Assembly: GCA_045837725.1 (NCBI GenBank)
Contig: JBEWZL010000258.1
Coordinates: forward strand, 1 to 63,817
Reading direction: 5' to 3'
Length of the DNA stretch: 63,817 nucleotides
From: Vermamoeba vermiformis
Lineage: Eukaryota > Tubulinea > Echinamoebida
Shown here in pieces: positions 43,191 through 56,255 of this stretch. The translations under genes were made by a program, and so were the position numbers. Position 1 is the first letter of the stretch; every line of letters starts with the position of its first letter. The notes below the pieces were generated by a model. The model made no database searches. It was not told the origin of the DNA and worked only from the letters and a program-made list of their open reading frames with translations.

Positions 43191-45022
43191 ATGTGGTGCT
43201 CAAGTACGTTTGTAACGCCCTAATCCATTGTTTTCATTACAAAGAAACTAATAATTCATACTTAGAGTTCTTATCGCTTTTGCTGCTTCTATCAGCATAT
43301 TTTGCCCTGACAACAGCTGAATTAATCGTTACTGATCCTTCTGCACTTGCTGGAACTTATGTGGCCTATCCAGTGATATACAAATACAACTTCCGTAACG
43401 AAACAATTGACGGCGAGATGGTGTTGTTTAACGCGACAGACGTGTTGGATAAGATCGTTCTAGTGCCTTACTATCGCAACATACTTGACACAAATCCGTG
43501 CACAGCAAAGTCGTGGAGCTCGAGCAGTTGTAATTAGCGTCACTCCTGGAGGTAAGTTTACTGCAGGACAGACTGCCATTTAGTCGTAAAGAGCGCAATG
43601 CTTATGGATTTACAAAATTTAATTCTTTTCGTTCAAGTACGCGATTTCAAAATTAACGCTACTTAGTCATCCCTGGCCAAGCTAATAATGTATTGGACGG
43701 AACTACTCAAGACGACATTACCTTGAGTGCCTGGCAGATTGGATCTGACACTTACGGAGCATTGTCGGCATTTCTTGCCACTCACCCGAATAGTAGCATT
43801 ACTGTGACAATTAATCCTGATGGTAAGCATTTTATCCAAGGCAGAGTAATAGACAGACCGTGCAAATTATGTAATTTATATTTTTCGATAACGTGATTGA
43901 CAAGATTACTGTCAGGTGTTAATCCTTGGCAATACATGTACGACACGTTTATGATCTTTTTTCAAGTATTTATCTCCCTATTCTGCGCCGTCAATCTCGC
44001 CTTGGCTATTTTTAGACTGGTGAAACACATCCGAGCTGACGGATGCAGACGCAGACTGCCTCAATCATGCTTGCAGCTCATTATTGTCGGCAATATATGT
44101 AAGCAAAATTTACTTAACCATTAGTAGAAACATACTAATGATTCACATTAGTCCGACTTTTACTGAACGCTGTCGATCCAAACTTTTCTCGTCCTATTTA
44201 TCCTTTGCCCTTAAAACATCTTCTTTGGACCTTTTCTTATCCATTCAGCTTAGCGGTAACTATATTAATCACGTTCTACTGGTACGTCCTCCTGTTCCGA
44301 TTAATTAAATTCAAATTTCATGTCTAATTATGGTAAAAATTTTTAAAGGCACGACGTCATGCACGGCATGTCACTCAACATTAATCAAATGCTTGGAAAG
44401 TTCAAAGTACCATTCTTTGTGGTCATTGCACTCTTGTTCGGCATCGAAATCGGCTGTGGCATCACCCGAGCCCTAATTACGGTGACAGGCATTCCCGTTA
44501 CAGCTATGATTACCACGACAACGTCATTTTATTCAGCTGTTTGTTTCAGCTTTGCAGTGTTTTTCTTCGTGACAGCGGGCAAATTAATTAAAGTCCTCGC
44601 GCAGAAAAATGACGACAAAAGCAAAAGACGCAACACACTTCGTAGAGTAAGTCGATGTGCCTCAATTAAATTTAAAGTCTTTTTAAACTTAGAATTGATA
44701 ATCGCCTTATTTGGAATATTTAAATCAAATTCAAACTCTAACCTCCCTGTATCAGATAACGACACGAATCGTTGTAATTGGTGGATGCCTGCTCGCTCAT
44801 ATTATCATCTTCAGCTTCATCGCCAACACAGCGCTGACGTTCAAACCAGTTCCGAATAGCATTCTGTGGTTTTTGTCATTTGCGGTGCTCTGCGTGCAAG
44901 ATCTGTTCCAAATTCTCGTCTTGGTGCCAAAAGCAACGAAGAAAACCTCTTCGAACTCTTCGAACAAAACTAGGGCAAACGAAATGACGAGCACTGTCAG
45001 CGGCACGACAATGACGGTTTAA
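43191..45022 (+). CDS. Seven-helix membrane protein with protease-associated-like ectodomain
   Basis: Exons join from MWCSKFLSLLLLLSAYFALT (signal peptide). The ectodomain has VLDKIVLVPYYRNI and then GARAVVISVTPG, which fit a protease-associated (PA) fold. It is followed by about seven hydrophobic segments: YDTFMIFFQVFISLFCAVNL, LPQSCLQLIIVGNI, LLWTFSYPFSLAVTILITFY, KVPFFVVIALLFGIEIGC, the TTTTSFYSAVCFSFAVFFF region, IVVIGGCLLAHIIIFSFIAN, and LWFLSFAVLCVQDLFQILVL. The loop RLLLNAVDPNFSRPIYPLP recalls THH1/TOM1-type 7TM proteins. Between about 43500 and 43520 the frame shifts by one base inside the PA segment, with no room for an intron. This could be a sequencing error or a damaged gene. Confidence 0.65.
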
Positions 45023-45074
45023 GCCTTGTAACATAATATTTAACATCGTAATAATAAAACCTAAACTGTATTAG

Positions 45075-45438
45075 CTTTATTACTGGACAAGGCAAGTGGT
45101 GCTTCTGACGACTTCAGTATCATTCATGCATTGTCTGCCTGCTCTGGATCGACTCGCGTATTTGACCGAAGGTCTGTCTTTCATGACAATTGGTGAATAC
45201 TTACCGGTCGTAGCGATGGATCACTTTGCCAGCACGACAGCATTAAGTCCCTCAAAAATGGCTCGCAATCAGCGGGAATTGTTGGAATAAGACCTTCATC
45301 GCGGATGCTGTAGCCAACGCTCATTGGGTCGTCGTCAACGTTAGGCTCAGCGAGTGCCACAATTTCATAATCGACGATGCCAAAGGACCACACTTCTGAT
45401 TGACGGTCTGTAAGTGGAAGTGCGCAGAGATTCATCAT
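45075..45438 (-). pseudogene. Protein kinase C-lobe remnant
   Basis: On the minus strand, SEVWSFGIVDYEIVALAEPN, then FLRDLMLSCWQSDPSLRP, is the helix F to helix H/I part of a TKL/TK kinase. A 31-nt intron-like gap is followed by unrelated sequence and a stop. No N-lobe, catalytic loop or DFG lies upstream; instead the 3' end of a 7TM copy begins. It is a fragment, probably captured by local rearrangement. Confidence 0.65.
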
Positions 45439-45439
45439 T

Positions 45440-45695
45440 GTGCAAGTTATAGGCTTCGCTGTCGTTGCTAGCCCGCGCGTTCACATATCAAGGCATTACC
45501 ATAACGTGGTTAGTCATCTTCAACGCATTATGTGTGCGAGATTTGTTCCAGATTCTCGCGTTAGTAGCAAAACCAAAGAACGACTCTTCATTGACCCGCA
45601 AGTCAGCGGGTAGCGCGCACAAGATTCAACCAAAGACGACATCCTCGACGCACTCGCATTCTACAGGTGTGCAAGAGCCACAACCAAATGTATAA
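45440..45695 (+). pseudogene. Partial copy of the 7TM gene 3' end
   Basis: ITITWLVIFNALCVRDLFQI followed by LALVAKPK and a Ser/Thr-rich tail matches the last membrane helix and tail of the 43191-45022 gene (FAVLCVQDLFQILVLVPK). Only the last helix is present. The kinase remnant separates it from the intact-looking copy. Confidence 0.65.
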
Positions 45696-45813
45696 TAAGT
45701 ATATATTTGTTTGAGAAGCTACGGACGGAATTTTAGTTAATTTACATCAGTCTATGTACATTTATTTTACAGCTTTACATCAAAATTGACGTCAGTTTGG
45801 CACTACCGACGAT

Positions 45814-46721
45814 TTAATCGACTTCCATCGAGGGTTGAATAGATGTCGACTTGCGACACTTCGGACATCTGAATGAAGAGCTGTTGATGTCCTCATTCTG
45901 AACGCGCAAATACGAAGATAAGCACTCGGTGTGGAACACGTGACCGCATTGCAACACGCTAGTGCTGTGGTCTTCGCCGAGAACGCAATCATCATGCATA
46001 ATTCGTTGCATTTCACAAACGTGCTGGTGAGAGCCTTCGTGTGCCGGGTGTTGCTCCTGTGACGTGGCGGGAGCTGGTTGTTGCTGAACGACAGGCGGAA
46101 TTTCGACCTTTTGCTCGGGAATGTTACGTGAAGCCATTCTCTTTTTTCGCTCAGCCTCGAGCTCTGGATCTTCGACCTCTAATTCGTAGCGGCAAGTAGG
46201 GCAAGTGTTGTGTTGCTCGAGCCAAGGCACGATGCAGTCTTTGTGGTAGAGATGACCGCAAGGCAAGTTAGCCACGTTCTCGCCCTCGCTAAACTCGTCT
46301 TTGCAAACGGCGCATTCAGCTTTGTCTTCGACGTGCTTGGCCTGAATCTGGATCATTGGCAAATTTTCAACGACTTTTTTGGCGGTAGGTGGAGGGCCTT
46401 GGGGCTGATGTTGTTGGAATAATTGGTTAAGTAATTGATCGAACGAAGTCACGCCAGGCATTCTAAAAAGAATAAGAATTGTCAATTTCGGTCCGATCGA
46501 AAAAAATTGAATTTTCAAACTTACCCTCCATTTGGAACGAAGAACTGTTGGGGCATTGGGATACCGAAGAAAGGAAAATTAGGTATCGCACTAGCAGGTG
46601 CAGCTCCTTGTTGCTGGCCAGCCTGAGCAGGAATGAAAACTGGCGCGAAGTGGAACTCGATCCGAGTGACCGTAATCGGAATGCCTTGAAAACTTGGTTG
46701 TTGAGGGGTCGATGATGCCAT
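45814..46721 (-). CDS. RING-H2 ubiquitin ligase, RNF126-like, with second RING-like motif
   Basis: Two exons: MASSTPQQPSFQGIPITVTR... to VPNGG, then MPGVTSFDQLLNQLFQ to SMEVD. The BCA2/RNF126-type segment before the ring (VENLPMIQIQ) and CAVCKDEFSEGENVANLPCG HLYHKDCI...CPTC give a classical C3H2C3 RING. About 60 residues later, CVLGEDHSTSVLQCGHVFHT, ECLSSYL and CPKC form a second RING-like knot. Two rings in tandem are unusual for this family. The protein should transfer ubiquitin with an E2; the Gln/Pro-rich linkers look disordered. Confidence 0.8.
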
Positions 46722-47187
46722 CTTGTTAACCGCGTAGCTTGACAAACTGAAATGACGTCTTCGCGTTTTTTTATGATCTCGTTTTTCCAAGTTTCCGTCA
46801 GATCCAAACCGGTTTTCGCGTGAATTTACATAGAATTTCGCTGAAACTGAGAATGTCCTGCTGTCTGGACCAAGTCTTCGTCGTGTCACTGCCTAGTCAG
46901 TGCCAGTTCTGCTGAGTCAAAACTCATATCATCCAGAAAGCATCGCCAAGGACGGTCCTGACTGACATCCGGTACGTATTAACCAGTGATCACTTATGCA
47001 GTATCTAGGCCTATTGATGACTTACCAAGCTGTTGTTACCACAAAGGACATCGAAATACGTGCTTTCCGAGTTTGCTCCAGAATCTAAAGAAATTCAGTT
47101 AATTCTCAGCTCGTCATTATTCTTTTCCGTCTTCAACAGTCTACCACGAGTTAATTGCAACGAATAGTCTAACACAGCTGTACAATT
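46722..47187. other. Intergenic region between divergent genes
   Basis: Shared 5' region of the RING gene and the capping-enzyme gene. Nothing specific recognised. Confidence 0.4.
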
Positions 47188-49234
47188 ATGGATGTTCTTC
47201 AATTACCTCTGGAGCTTGTTAAGAACGGCGAAGTGGCTGCAAGCCTGAAAAAACAAGTGCTCGATCTCGTTTATCCACATCAAGACCACTCAAGGTTCAC
47301 CAAATTCCCAGGAGCCCAGCCTGCGGAGTTGTCTAGAAGTGAATTTGAACGACTCAGGCATGCGTCTTTAATATTTGATAAGAGGAATTAATATTTTAAT
47401 TTTCAAAATTTTAAATTCGATTTGCTTCAAGTGGTTTACAAGCTTAATACGCATATGAAAATAACTAAAATAGCGTATATAATATTACAATATTATTTAT
47501 ATGCTGCGTTTTCCGCAATTTGCCGTAAATTAAATAATTTGGAAAAAGAGTGGAATCTTTTATAATCCCGTTTCTCTTACCTCACAATAATAACGTTTCT
47601 TGCTCGTGGTATAGATCCGAAAAATATTGGGTCGCCGAGAAGTCAGACGGTGTTCGCGGCATGTTGCTGAGCACCGACCAAGGAATGTACTTGGTGGACC
47701 GCCGATTCGACTTCTACGCGGTGAGTTCACAACCAAGATTCATCCTGCCGGATGCTCGCAATATTGATAGGCCACAGCACCAGGTATCCATCGTTTTTTA
47801 GTCATTCTTGTTTGTTATTCTTTCGAATCCGTGTTGAAAAAGTCTCACTCACGCTTTCTTTTTCAAAGACGTTGCTTGACGGCGAAATGACTTACAACTT
47901 CCACTATAATAAATACTGCTTTATGGTGTTTGACGTCATCGCAATCTCAGGTGAAAGGTAACCCTAATTTCGATTATCATACTTTGGGTGGATCTTACCG
48001 ATCGTCTCAGCAAAATGGAAAACGCTCTCCCCAAGCGGCTGGAGGTTATTAGAGACGAAGTTGTACTTCCTTTCAGGAAAAGGTAAGGTTCTATGAGTTC
48101 TTAATCGTTGGTTGTTGGTACTAAAAGCTTTGTGTCTAGATACGATTCCAATCTCGCAAACGCTCCCTTCATCTTTTTGGGCAAAGAGTTTTTCCCATTC
48201 GAAAAAATTGCATACATTTTACAGCGCATTTCTTATTTTGCGCCCGACCCTGCCGCTGGTGAAACCTTCCCGAGGTACGTGCACAGGTGATCTTGATCTA
48301 GCTGTTGCATGTTTTGACATAACTTTTTTTTAGATATGTTTATCAAAGTGAGAAGCGATACAACGACAATGACGGTCTCATCTTCACACCTGAAAATCAA
48401 CCATTCAAAGCTGTTGGCTTGAACGGAATCTTCAAGTGGAAGTGGCCGAATCTGCAGACCGTCGACTTCCTGCTTCGTGTCGAAGAGCGCACCAACAAGT
48501 TTGGCAACATCTCTAAGGATTTTGTGCTTTACTTGCAAGGCAACGGTGGCTTGCTTATCAAATTCCAAAAAGCAAAATTCCCTAATGATATAAGAAAACG
48601 CATCTGGCGTATTCTCGAAGAGCGAGACTCGAAGGAGGTTAGTTTGTTTGAACGACACTATCTCATGATCGCCCTCTAATTGTGCTTGTAGGTCGTTGTT
48701 GAGCTTGCCTTCGACCCTAAGATGGGAGAGTGGAAGTACTACAAGGCTCGCACCGACAAAACCGACCCCAACTACGTTGTCATCGCCATGTTGACGCTGC
48801 AGTCAGCGGCCGAAAACATTACTAAAGAAGAGCTCATTCGGTTCGCTGAAGAGCTACGACAAGGTACTAGCCCTGGAGGCTATTCACGTCAGCACCCCAC
48901 TGGCGGTCACTTGAACGTTCCTGCACGCGGCGGCAACTACCGATCACCTTCAAGCACGCATCGTTCGCCGAATGAACAGCGTACTACTGAACGTAGTCCC
49001 GCCAGCGTAGTCAATGCTGGAACGCCCGCTTGGGACACCCTTGAAACCGTTGTGCCTTCAGAGCCAAGCGGTGAAGAGTCCCCGCAACAACTGTTCGGAC
49101 AAGTGACCGGCCACAAGCGAACGTACGATGAAGTTGAGACGTCTGAGCCTTCGAAGTGCTTGGAGGAACCTAAGGACGATCTCGAACACGCGGCCAAGCG
49201 CCCTAAGATCGACGTGAGCCCCATCGCTGAATAG
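47188..49234 (+). CDS. mRNA capping enzyme, guanylyltransferase
   Basis: About seven exons from MDVLQLPLELVKNGEVAASL. FTKFPGAQPAELSR is the conserved lead of the family. YWVAEKSDGVRGML is motif I with the GMP-accepting Lys of KxDG. YLVDRRFDFY is motif III, LLDGEMTY motif IIIa/IV, NDNDGLIFTP motif IV/V, and FKWKWPNLQTVDF motif V/VI region. An OB-fold segment follows, then a ~150-residue disordered tail with NLS-like KRP and KR pairs. There is no triphosphatase domain, as in fungi and other protists where it is a separate protein. The first intron is about 240 nt, longer than most here, with an unusual donor (GTCTTT). It adds the 5' cap to Pol II transcripts. Confidence 0.85.
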
Positions 49235-49881
49235 ACCACGCGAGGCTCCATCGACCAAGGAGTCACGCAAATAGTAAGTTAACTGGGCAGAGAAAATTGA
49301 TATTTCTTGCCTTTGTTAACTTATAATAAGGCATACGCCGTTGAAGGCATCATAGACAAAACAAACAAAAATTGCAAAAGACAATAACCAACAAAGAAGC
49401 AAAAACGAAAAGACAGGCAAAAAATCTGTCGGCGAAATTAACTCTATTTATTTGTGTCGTTCGAAAGTACGATAGCAAACCGATGTAAATTAGAAACGGA
49501 TTGTAAATAAATCTGCTGCTGATTATCCGAACTTGGTGGGCACAACCTTCCTAATCCAACTCGAGATGCGACCGCATTTAGAAAATCAAAATACCCACAT
49601 AATAATTTCAAAAAATTTTAATATAATATAAGGCATGCATATTAGATAAAACGCGCTGTTTCGGCCAGGTAACTTATTTCAGTATTCTCTGATCTCAAGT
49701 CCTGTAACAATTCGAACGTAATAGCAATTTGATTAATAACAATATCAATATTATTATCATCGAATTTATCTTGCTCACACGTTCCTCAAATTTTGCGAGT
49801 GACATTCTAATTTTTATTTGTTTTAAACAGGTCTATTGAGATAGAATGAAGCGATAAGCAATCACACAGTTCTTCTTAATA
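49235..49881. other. Intergenic region
   Basis: AT-rich; contains the AATAAA of the capping gene near 49506 and the promoter of the HNH gene. No exon seen. Confidence 0.4.
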
Positions 49882-52800
49882 ATGTCACGTAAAAAGGGAG
49901 CGAACTGGAACCTGACTAAAGGCGAGAAAAAGCAGCTGTCTCCACTAAAAGGAAAAGACAACGTCCACGTCCGATTGGACAAAATCCAACCCCAAAAAGG
50001 TGTTAGACAAACTGGCATTAATAGAGCTTGGAAATTAGAGAAGGAGTTGGTCGAGAAAACAGGTAAGATCTTGATCTTTTCAATTCTTTTGGATTATTAT
50101 TCTTTATAATAATTAATTTCGTCTTCGGTCATGCAATTAAATAATAATATAATAATATATCATATTTATGCAATCAAGCAAACGAATGGTTGTATTCTTT
50201 GTCGGATTCAATTTCGCTAAAGTCATTCAGGCCGAGGAACTCGCAACTGGACGAAGAAGCAAGTTAAAGAATTGCAAACAAAAGGCAAAGTATCCGGTTT
50301 TAAAGGGCATCACATAGTAAATGTCAAAAGCAATGCCGATCTGGCTGGAGATCCTCGCAATATTGTCTTTGTCTCGAAGAAAGAGCACGAACTAGTTCAC
50401 GGCAAAAACTTCAGAAACGACACGCAGGGTCGTGGCATCGATAGGAAGGCGATGATAAAGCAGCACGAAAGCACCGGTATAAAAAGACCTGTTGGTGAGA
50501 AGATAGCCGAGGCTGAAGCACGTGCACTGCAGCGTGTCAAATTACGACCGGAACAAGCACAACAACTCACGCAAAAGGTTGGAGACTTGGGTGCGCGTCT
50601 AAAACCTGGACTTGAAAAGGCGCAGAAGTTGGCAAAGTTTGCAGGAATAGCTGAGGACGTGAAAGAGTTTTGGGATGCAGAGGATAAGTAAGCACACTTT
50701 TTTTGTCTAACAGTAGATCTAATACTCAACAGAATAATGGCGGGAGCCAAAATTATCGGCAAGAGAGCTGGAGCGCGAGTTGGTGCTGTAATCGGAGGAA
50801 CAGTAGGAGCGCCTTTTGGCGGTGTAGGAGCGCCTATTGGCGCAGCAGCTGGCTATATTGGAGGTACGCGCAATTGTTCCCTGTGGCCACATTCGACTCA
50901 TTGTTTAATCAGGCGAATACGCTGGCGAGTACTTGGCCGAGAAAGGAGTAAATTTTGTCCGCAAGGTGAAGAACAAAGTGATGCAAGTCATTGGAGACGA
51001 AGCCCAAGGACCGCCACAAGAGGACAAACCCCTCGAGTTGGAGGTTGTTAAAAAAGTCGTTGTTTATTACTCGAGCGACGACGAGATAGCCTTGCCAGCA
51101 GCTGCATTTGATGACGAGTTTTCCGACGAGGCAAGTAATTGATAACCTGATTGTTATAGGCATTGTTCTGAGTGTTTTGATAGGACGTTCCACCTCCAAA
51201 GAAGGCGCCTCTGCCTCTGCCAGCAAAACCAAAGCAACCCAAAGAACCAGAGGTTGAGGAGGTTGAGGATGACGTTGCGCTCTCGGCTGAAGAAGACGTC
51301 GAAGACATTGAAGTCGAGATGGTAGAGGAGGACGCCGTTCTTGTCAACCAAGGCCAAGAAGAGATTGGGGAGGAGTTGACAGAAGAGGATGTCGAGGGTG
51401 TTAAGGCAATATTCAGCGAAGATCTCGAGCGTGATTTGTTCGATGTTGCCAACTTCGTAGTTGATAACTTTTTGCCGGACAACGACACAAAGAAGGTCGT
51501 GCAAGGTAGGGTTTAAATCTTACAAAGGGTTGGTGCGGACACTAATGGAGCTGTTAGGTGCGCTTGATTGCTATGCATTCGCCCGTGGTTACAAAGACAT
51601 CACAGATCCGCTGGCAGTAGCCGGAGCGCTTGTAAATTATTTGCCTCCAGAGCTTCAAAAGATTGCAAGCCCCGTGCTTAAGGGTGTACAAGCGGCCAAG
51701 ACAATGGCTGAAATGGCCGACAAGTTGCAAAACGGACTTGACGCCATTCAGCTTGCAGATGTTACCAACGTGCTCGGACTCGTTGCTTTGATCCCTGGCA
51801 TTCCTCCTGAAGTATCGGCTGTTATTGGTGTCCTCTCTGCAGCTGCTAAATTAGCTTCGCTCCTCGCAGCTGGAACTGCGCCGATTCTTCCAGTTGCACT
51901 CGCTGTGGCTAGTCTTCTTTTGGCTTTGCACAAGATGTTCGACCTATTTTCGGGTCTGGATCTTGGAGGCGGAGGAGGTGACGGCGATGGTGACGGCGAC
52001 GGCGACGGGGGTGACGATGATGGAGATGATGGTGACCAAGATCCTTCTGATGCGCAACCAGATGATGGTCAGCCTGACCCCACAGCGCAACCAGGTTTTG
52101 GCAACGCTCCGGGCAATGCTCCAGGCTATGGTCCTGGTGATGGGCAAGGAGAAGCTGCGGTTCAACAGCCTCCGCAAGGTCCAAACCGTCCGAATGCAAA
52201 TGAGCCTAGAAACCAACCGCCGAATAAGCAACAAGATAAGCAGGAGCAGAATCGAAACCAACCACAACAGTCTAAGGATAATCCGCCCTTGAACGATCGA
52301 AAAGCCAACCAAGACGGACAACAAAACCAAGCAAAACCCGAACAATCTCCCCAACATGATGATCCGTCTGAAAAGCCTGATGATGCAGGTCAGGAGCTTA
52401 GCGAAGACAACGCCCAAAACGAGCTTGAAAGAGAGCCCCGAGGAGGCGAGAAACAGCGCGATTTACCTCGCCGAAATATTGACCAGGAGAAGAACCTGCA
52501 CCAAAAGGAACAACCTGCCGGTAAACCTCAGCTCAAGAACGATTCCGAAGAGTTTGGTGAAGGCGAAGATATGGACCTTGCGGGCGATTCCGTTGATATG
52601 TCAGACGGCGAAGGAGAGTTCAGCAGTTCGGACGAGGACCTTGCAGGAGAACCTAAAGAGCAATTAGAAGAGCTGACAGGAGACTATGGCGGCTTTGAAG
52701 AGGCGCTAGAGGAGCGCAAAGGAGACTACGACGGCTCTGAAAATGGTTTGGAAGACATCGACGGATCCGAGTTGGCACCAATTGATGCCGCGGAGTTGGA

Positions 52801-55800
52801 CGAAGAACTGCTGCCCACATCTGACCACAAGAGCCAGCAAAAGCAATCTAAAAATAGCAAAGTGACTTCGGATTATGAAAATGTGGACGCAGATGGCGAA
52901 GGCAGTGGAGACGAGGATGGTTCATCCAGTGGTCTGGCTCTAAGCGATTTTGATGGTGAAGAATTCGATCTTGAGCCGTTCTTGACGAAAGGAGAAAAGC
53001 GCAAAGCGAAGGCCGAAATGAACCATGGCGTTAAGAGCGATGGCAGTGGCAGTGAAGAGGCTGGTCATGGCAGTGACCTTGATGAAAACAATGACGAGGC
53101 TGATTTGGGATCTGAAGAGGGAGATGGCTACAACATCGAAGACACTATAGAGGCACCTGAAGGCGCTCAAATGGAGGTGGACAATCCCACAGAGTTTGCG
53201 GGGCACACGGGAGGTGAAACTGACGATGCCACGGGCGATAACAGTTATGAAAGCGAAGGCGAGGATGGAGACTATGATTCATTCTCTGAAGACTTGGCGA
53301 ATGAACTTGAGGCAGATTTCACCGAAGAAGAGGTTGCTGGGGCTAAAGAGCGAATCAAAGAAGCCAAAGAAGGCGTATCATCTAACGCGACTGTTTGGGC
53401 CAAGATCGATGCCTTGTGCCAATTCATCGAAGAAGTTGACTACGTGTCAGCAATTCTAAATGATGATACGGCCTTTGCGGCAGCACAAAAGCAGTTGCTA
53501 TTAGCATATACGCACTACAATGCTCAACGCAACGAATGGCTGCAACGCGAGCGCGTACAAAGAAGAGAAGCTCCAAAGGTGAAAGAACTTACGTCTGACA
53601 ACGACAAAACTGAAGAGTCTGAGAAAAGCGATAGGTCCGATGAAGACTCCATGTCGGAGATCCTCGAAGCTGCAGTTAATCTGGTAAGTTTAATTCACCT
53701 AAAACAGTTGAATTCTAATGTTGATCAGATGGATGAAAGTGATGTCGAAGAGCTCGATGACTTCAATGAAGAAGATCTCAGTGACTTCGATGACACATTC
53801 AGCTGTGCTGAGCACGAGCAGGTTGACGATGAAAATCGCAATATTGAGCATGTGGGCAAGATTGTAGGACATCGTACGATGGATGACGCACCAGAAAGGG
53901 GAAAGGCAATCTATCGCCCGTCAGCGTCGAAGTTACACCACAAAAAATACGATCGAGAAGAAGAGCCCGAGGGCGTAGTTTTCAAAGAGAACTATGACGA
54001 GAACCAGCACGAGTTCATGAAGCAAGTCGCTGAACGGGCTTTCTACCAGGCGCAACAAACCGAAGCTACTGACAAGAATAGTATTTCAACTACTATTGTC
54101 AACAAAGAGAAGCTGTTCAAACAGCTAGTCAGTGGTGATGTTCCATCCACTCTGAAAGCCCTGTTAGCTGACGAGCAAGCGCAGTCGTTGGCACAGTTGA
54201 CCAAAGGCAACGCCTCCTTTTCTCGAACGGTGCTTGAACTACTTAGCGATGAAATTTCAGAAGTGAAGCAAATCGAGCTCTTGATCAAGTTTTGGAAGCC
54301 CCTCGCAAAGCTCTTTGTTATCAGCGATGGCCTCTTCCCTCAGCAATTCTCAGAATTTCAGCCGTTCATGAACAAGCTCACCGTGGCGCTCGCATCTACT
54401 GAGTACCAACAATTTGTGCGAATATTGCCTGATTTGGAAGCTCTTGTAGAACAGGCTAGCGTGCTGAAGTTTGATCTCGACAAACAATCTGATGAGAAGA
54501 AGAACATTGTTGAAAAGGACAATCGCGATGTTGCAGAACGAATACTGTGCAAGGGAATGGCCGCCAGCGACGAAGTTGCAACAGTCAATTGCTTGGAGTC
54601 GCCGCTAGATTTCCAGGGCATTCATTACAGCGACGACATTAGTCATATTTTGCCGATTCACGCGTTACAATTGGATAATCCCGATCTCGAGATCATGTTT
54701 TGGCGAGATTTCACCGAGAAGAGATTAGTCACTTACGAACATGATGGCGGAGTAATTGACGACTCCAACGATGACTACGCGCAGATGCCACGAGCAAAAG
54801 AGACTCTGAACTATTTGATCAATGAGCGAGCACCTTTTGTCGTGTGCTTGAATACGCCGGTCAAAACGGAGAGGAAAGAAGCATTGGCCGTCAAACTATT
54901 GGTCTTAAATGTCATGCGCCAATGTCTGATCGAGCAACGAACTGCCTTTGTTTTTGGTTTCACGTCAAAAGACAATCCAAACGACGTTCAAAAGCATACA
55001 TTGACGCCAAGTTTTGACGGCCTATTAGCACTGTTCGAGATTTGCCAAGCAACATTTGACAGAACTGAAGCTTTCCACGAAGTCTATGCTTGGACAACAT
55101 GCGAGCATGCACCTTTGCACAGCGGTGCTTCATACTTGAAGGAAATGGAGAGCAAAGGACAGTCGTTGTTAGCTGAAGTCATCGTCACATCCGACCGCAT
55201 CACTTCGCTGTCTTGGCCGTATGCGCTATTGCCGTCCCATGGAAGGTTGCTAGTTCACTTGCTAGAGCCAAATACCATCAACTACTGCTCAGCTGTCCTC
55301 GAGAATGATACCTTCAATGTGGTGGTGGAGCCTAAAGTATTGGCAGACCTGCCTATCGTTGGGTTTATCGATAGCAAGTCCAAACACGCACAAGGTTTGG
55401 ATCATTACCGCGCCGAAGAATTGGAAGGAAAGGACGTGCACCACGTGTTCTGGGATGGCAGCAAGACCGGCGAAAGTGCATCTGTGTGTCTGGCATTTGA
55501 TCACAAATGCACTTTCGAATTCAACGCGGGCATCAAATTGAATCAGTTCACTGTGAAAGGAGCTTCGCCATTTGTCAGCGCATTGGGCCAGCCGAAGACC
55601 ATTGCCACCGTTGAGAAGTCTCTAGTGGCATTGACGACCTTCGGAAATAGCGACGAAATTTCGATCTCGTCCAACCTCCTCGTACGTCCGACCTCAATGG
55701 TGTCACTGCCAACTGTTAATTTCTGTTGCTCATTGATTCATCACGTGAACTTTGATGAGCTATCAGCGCATCCTATTAACTCGCCAGTTGTTAAAGAGCA

Positions 55801-56233
55801 CATGGAGTTGTGGTTGAAGGCAGACGCAGGTGTCAGCAAACCTGAGTGGCACTGGCAAGATCAATCTGCCAAGCAGCGAGATGTCAATGATATCACAGAG
55901 GATAACAGTCAATTGCCTGCGTTAAAATACAACGAAGCAACGCAACAGAGATACCTGCAGTTTACTTCAAACACTCATTACGCCGTGAATGAGCTACCAG
56001 AGCAGCTAGTAGATGTGTTCGTCGTGCACGAAAAGCAAGGTTTGCCAGTGACACTTGGCCGAGAAGTCGTGCCATTCAACAGCTTGTCGGTATTTCCAAC
56101 GACGAAAGTGAACTGCTTGAACATACGAGGCGCATTTATTAACGTTTACGAAGTACTGGTGCTGCGACAAGGCAGTCCAGCTGAATGTGTTGAAGTCGTG
56201 CTGAAGTATTTGAAAAAGAAGTACAATGTTTAG
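49882..56233 (+). CDS. Giant protein with HNH nuclease-like domain of polymorphic-toxin type
   Basis: Seven or eight exons, about 1,980 residues. Residues ~55-125 (GTRNWTKKQVKELQTKGKVS, then GFKGHHIVNV, LAGDPRNIVFV, HGKNFRN) match the HNH/EndoVII-type nuclease domain found at the C-termini of bacterial polymorphic toxins. A glycine-zipper-like hydrophobic stretch follows (GAKIIGKRAGARVGAVIGGT). After an acidic part come long hydrophobic helices (LVALIPGIPPEVSAVIGVLS) and a Gly/Asp run. About 450 residues of Glu/Asp/Gln/Ser repeats then lead to a ~750-residue C-terminal region that I do not recognise. One intron uses a GC-AG pair (51130 region) and an in-frame 45-nt intron lies at 53684-53728. 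The gene looks whole. Acquisition of the HNH domain from bacteria is the likely source. It ends 22 bp from the convergent AAA+ gene. Confidence 0.75.
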
Positions 56234-56255
56234 ATTTATGAAAATAAACTCTGAC

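Noticed and set aside
51505-51530. A 22-nt intron joining the acidic exon to the giant frame
   Set aside because: A 52-nt intron with a CTAAT branch-like site and GTTAG acceptor ending at 51556 gives the same frame and normal length.
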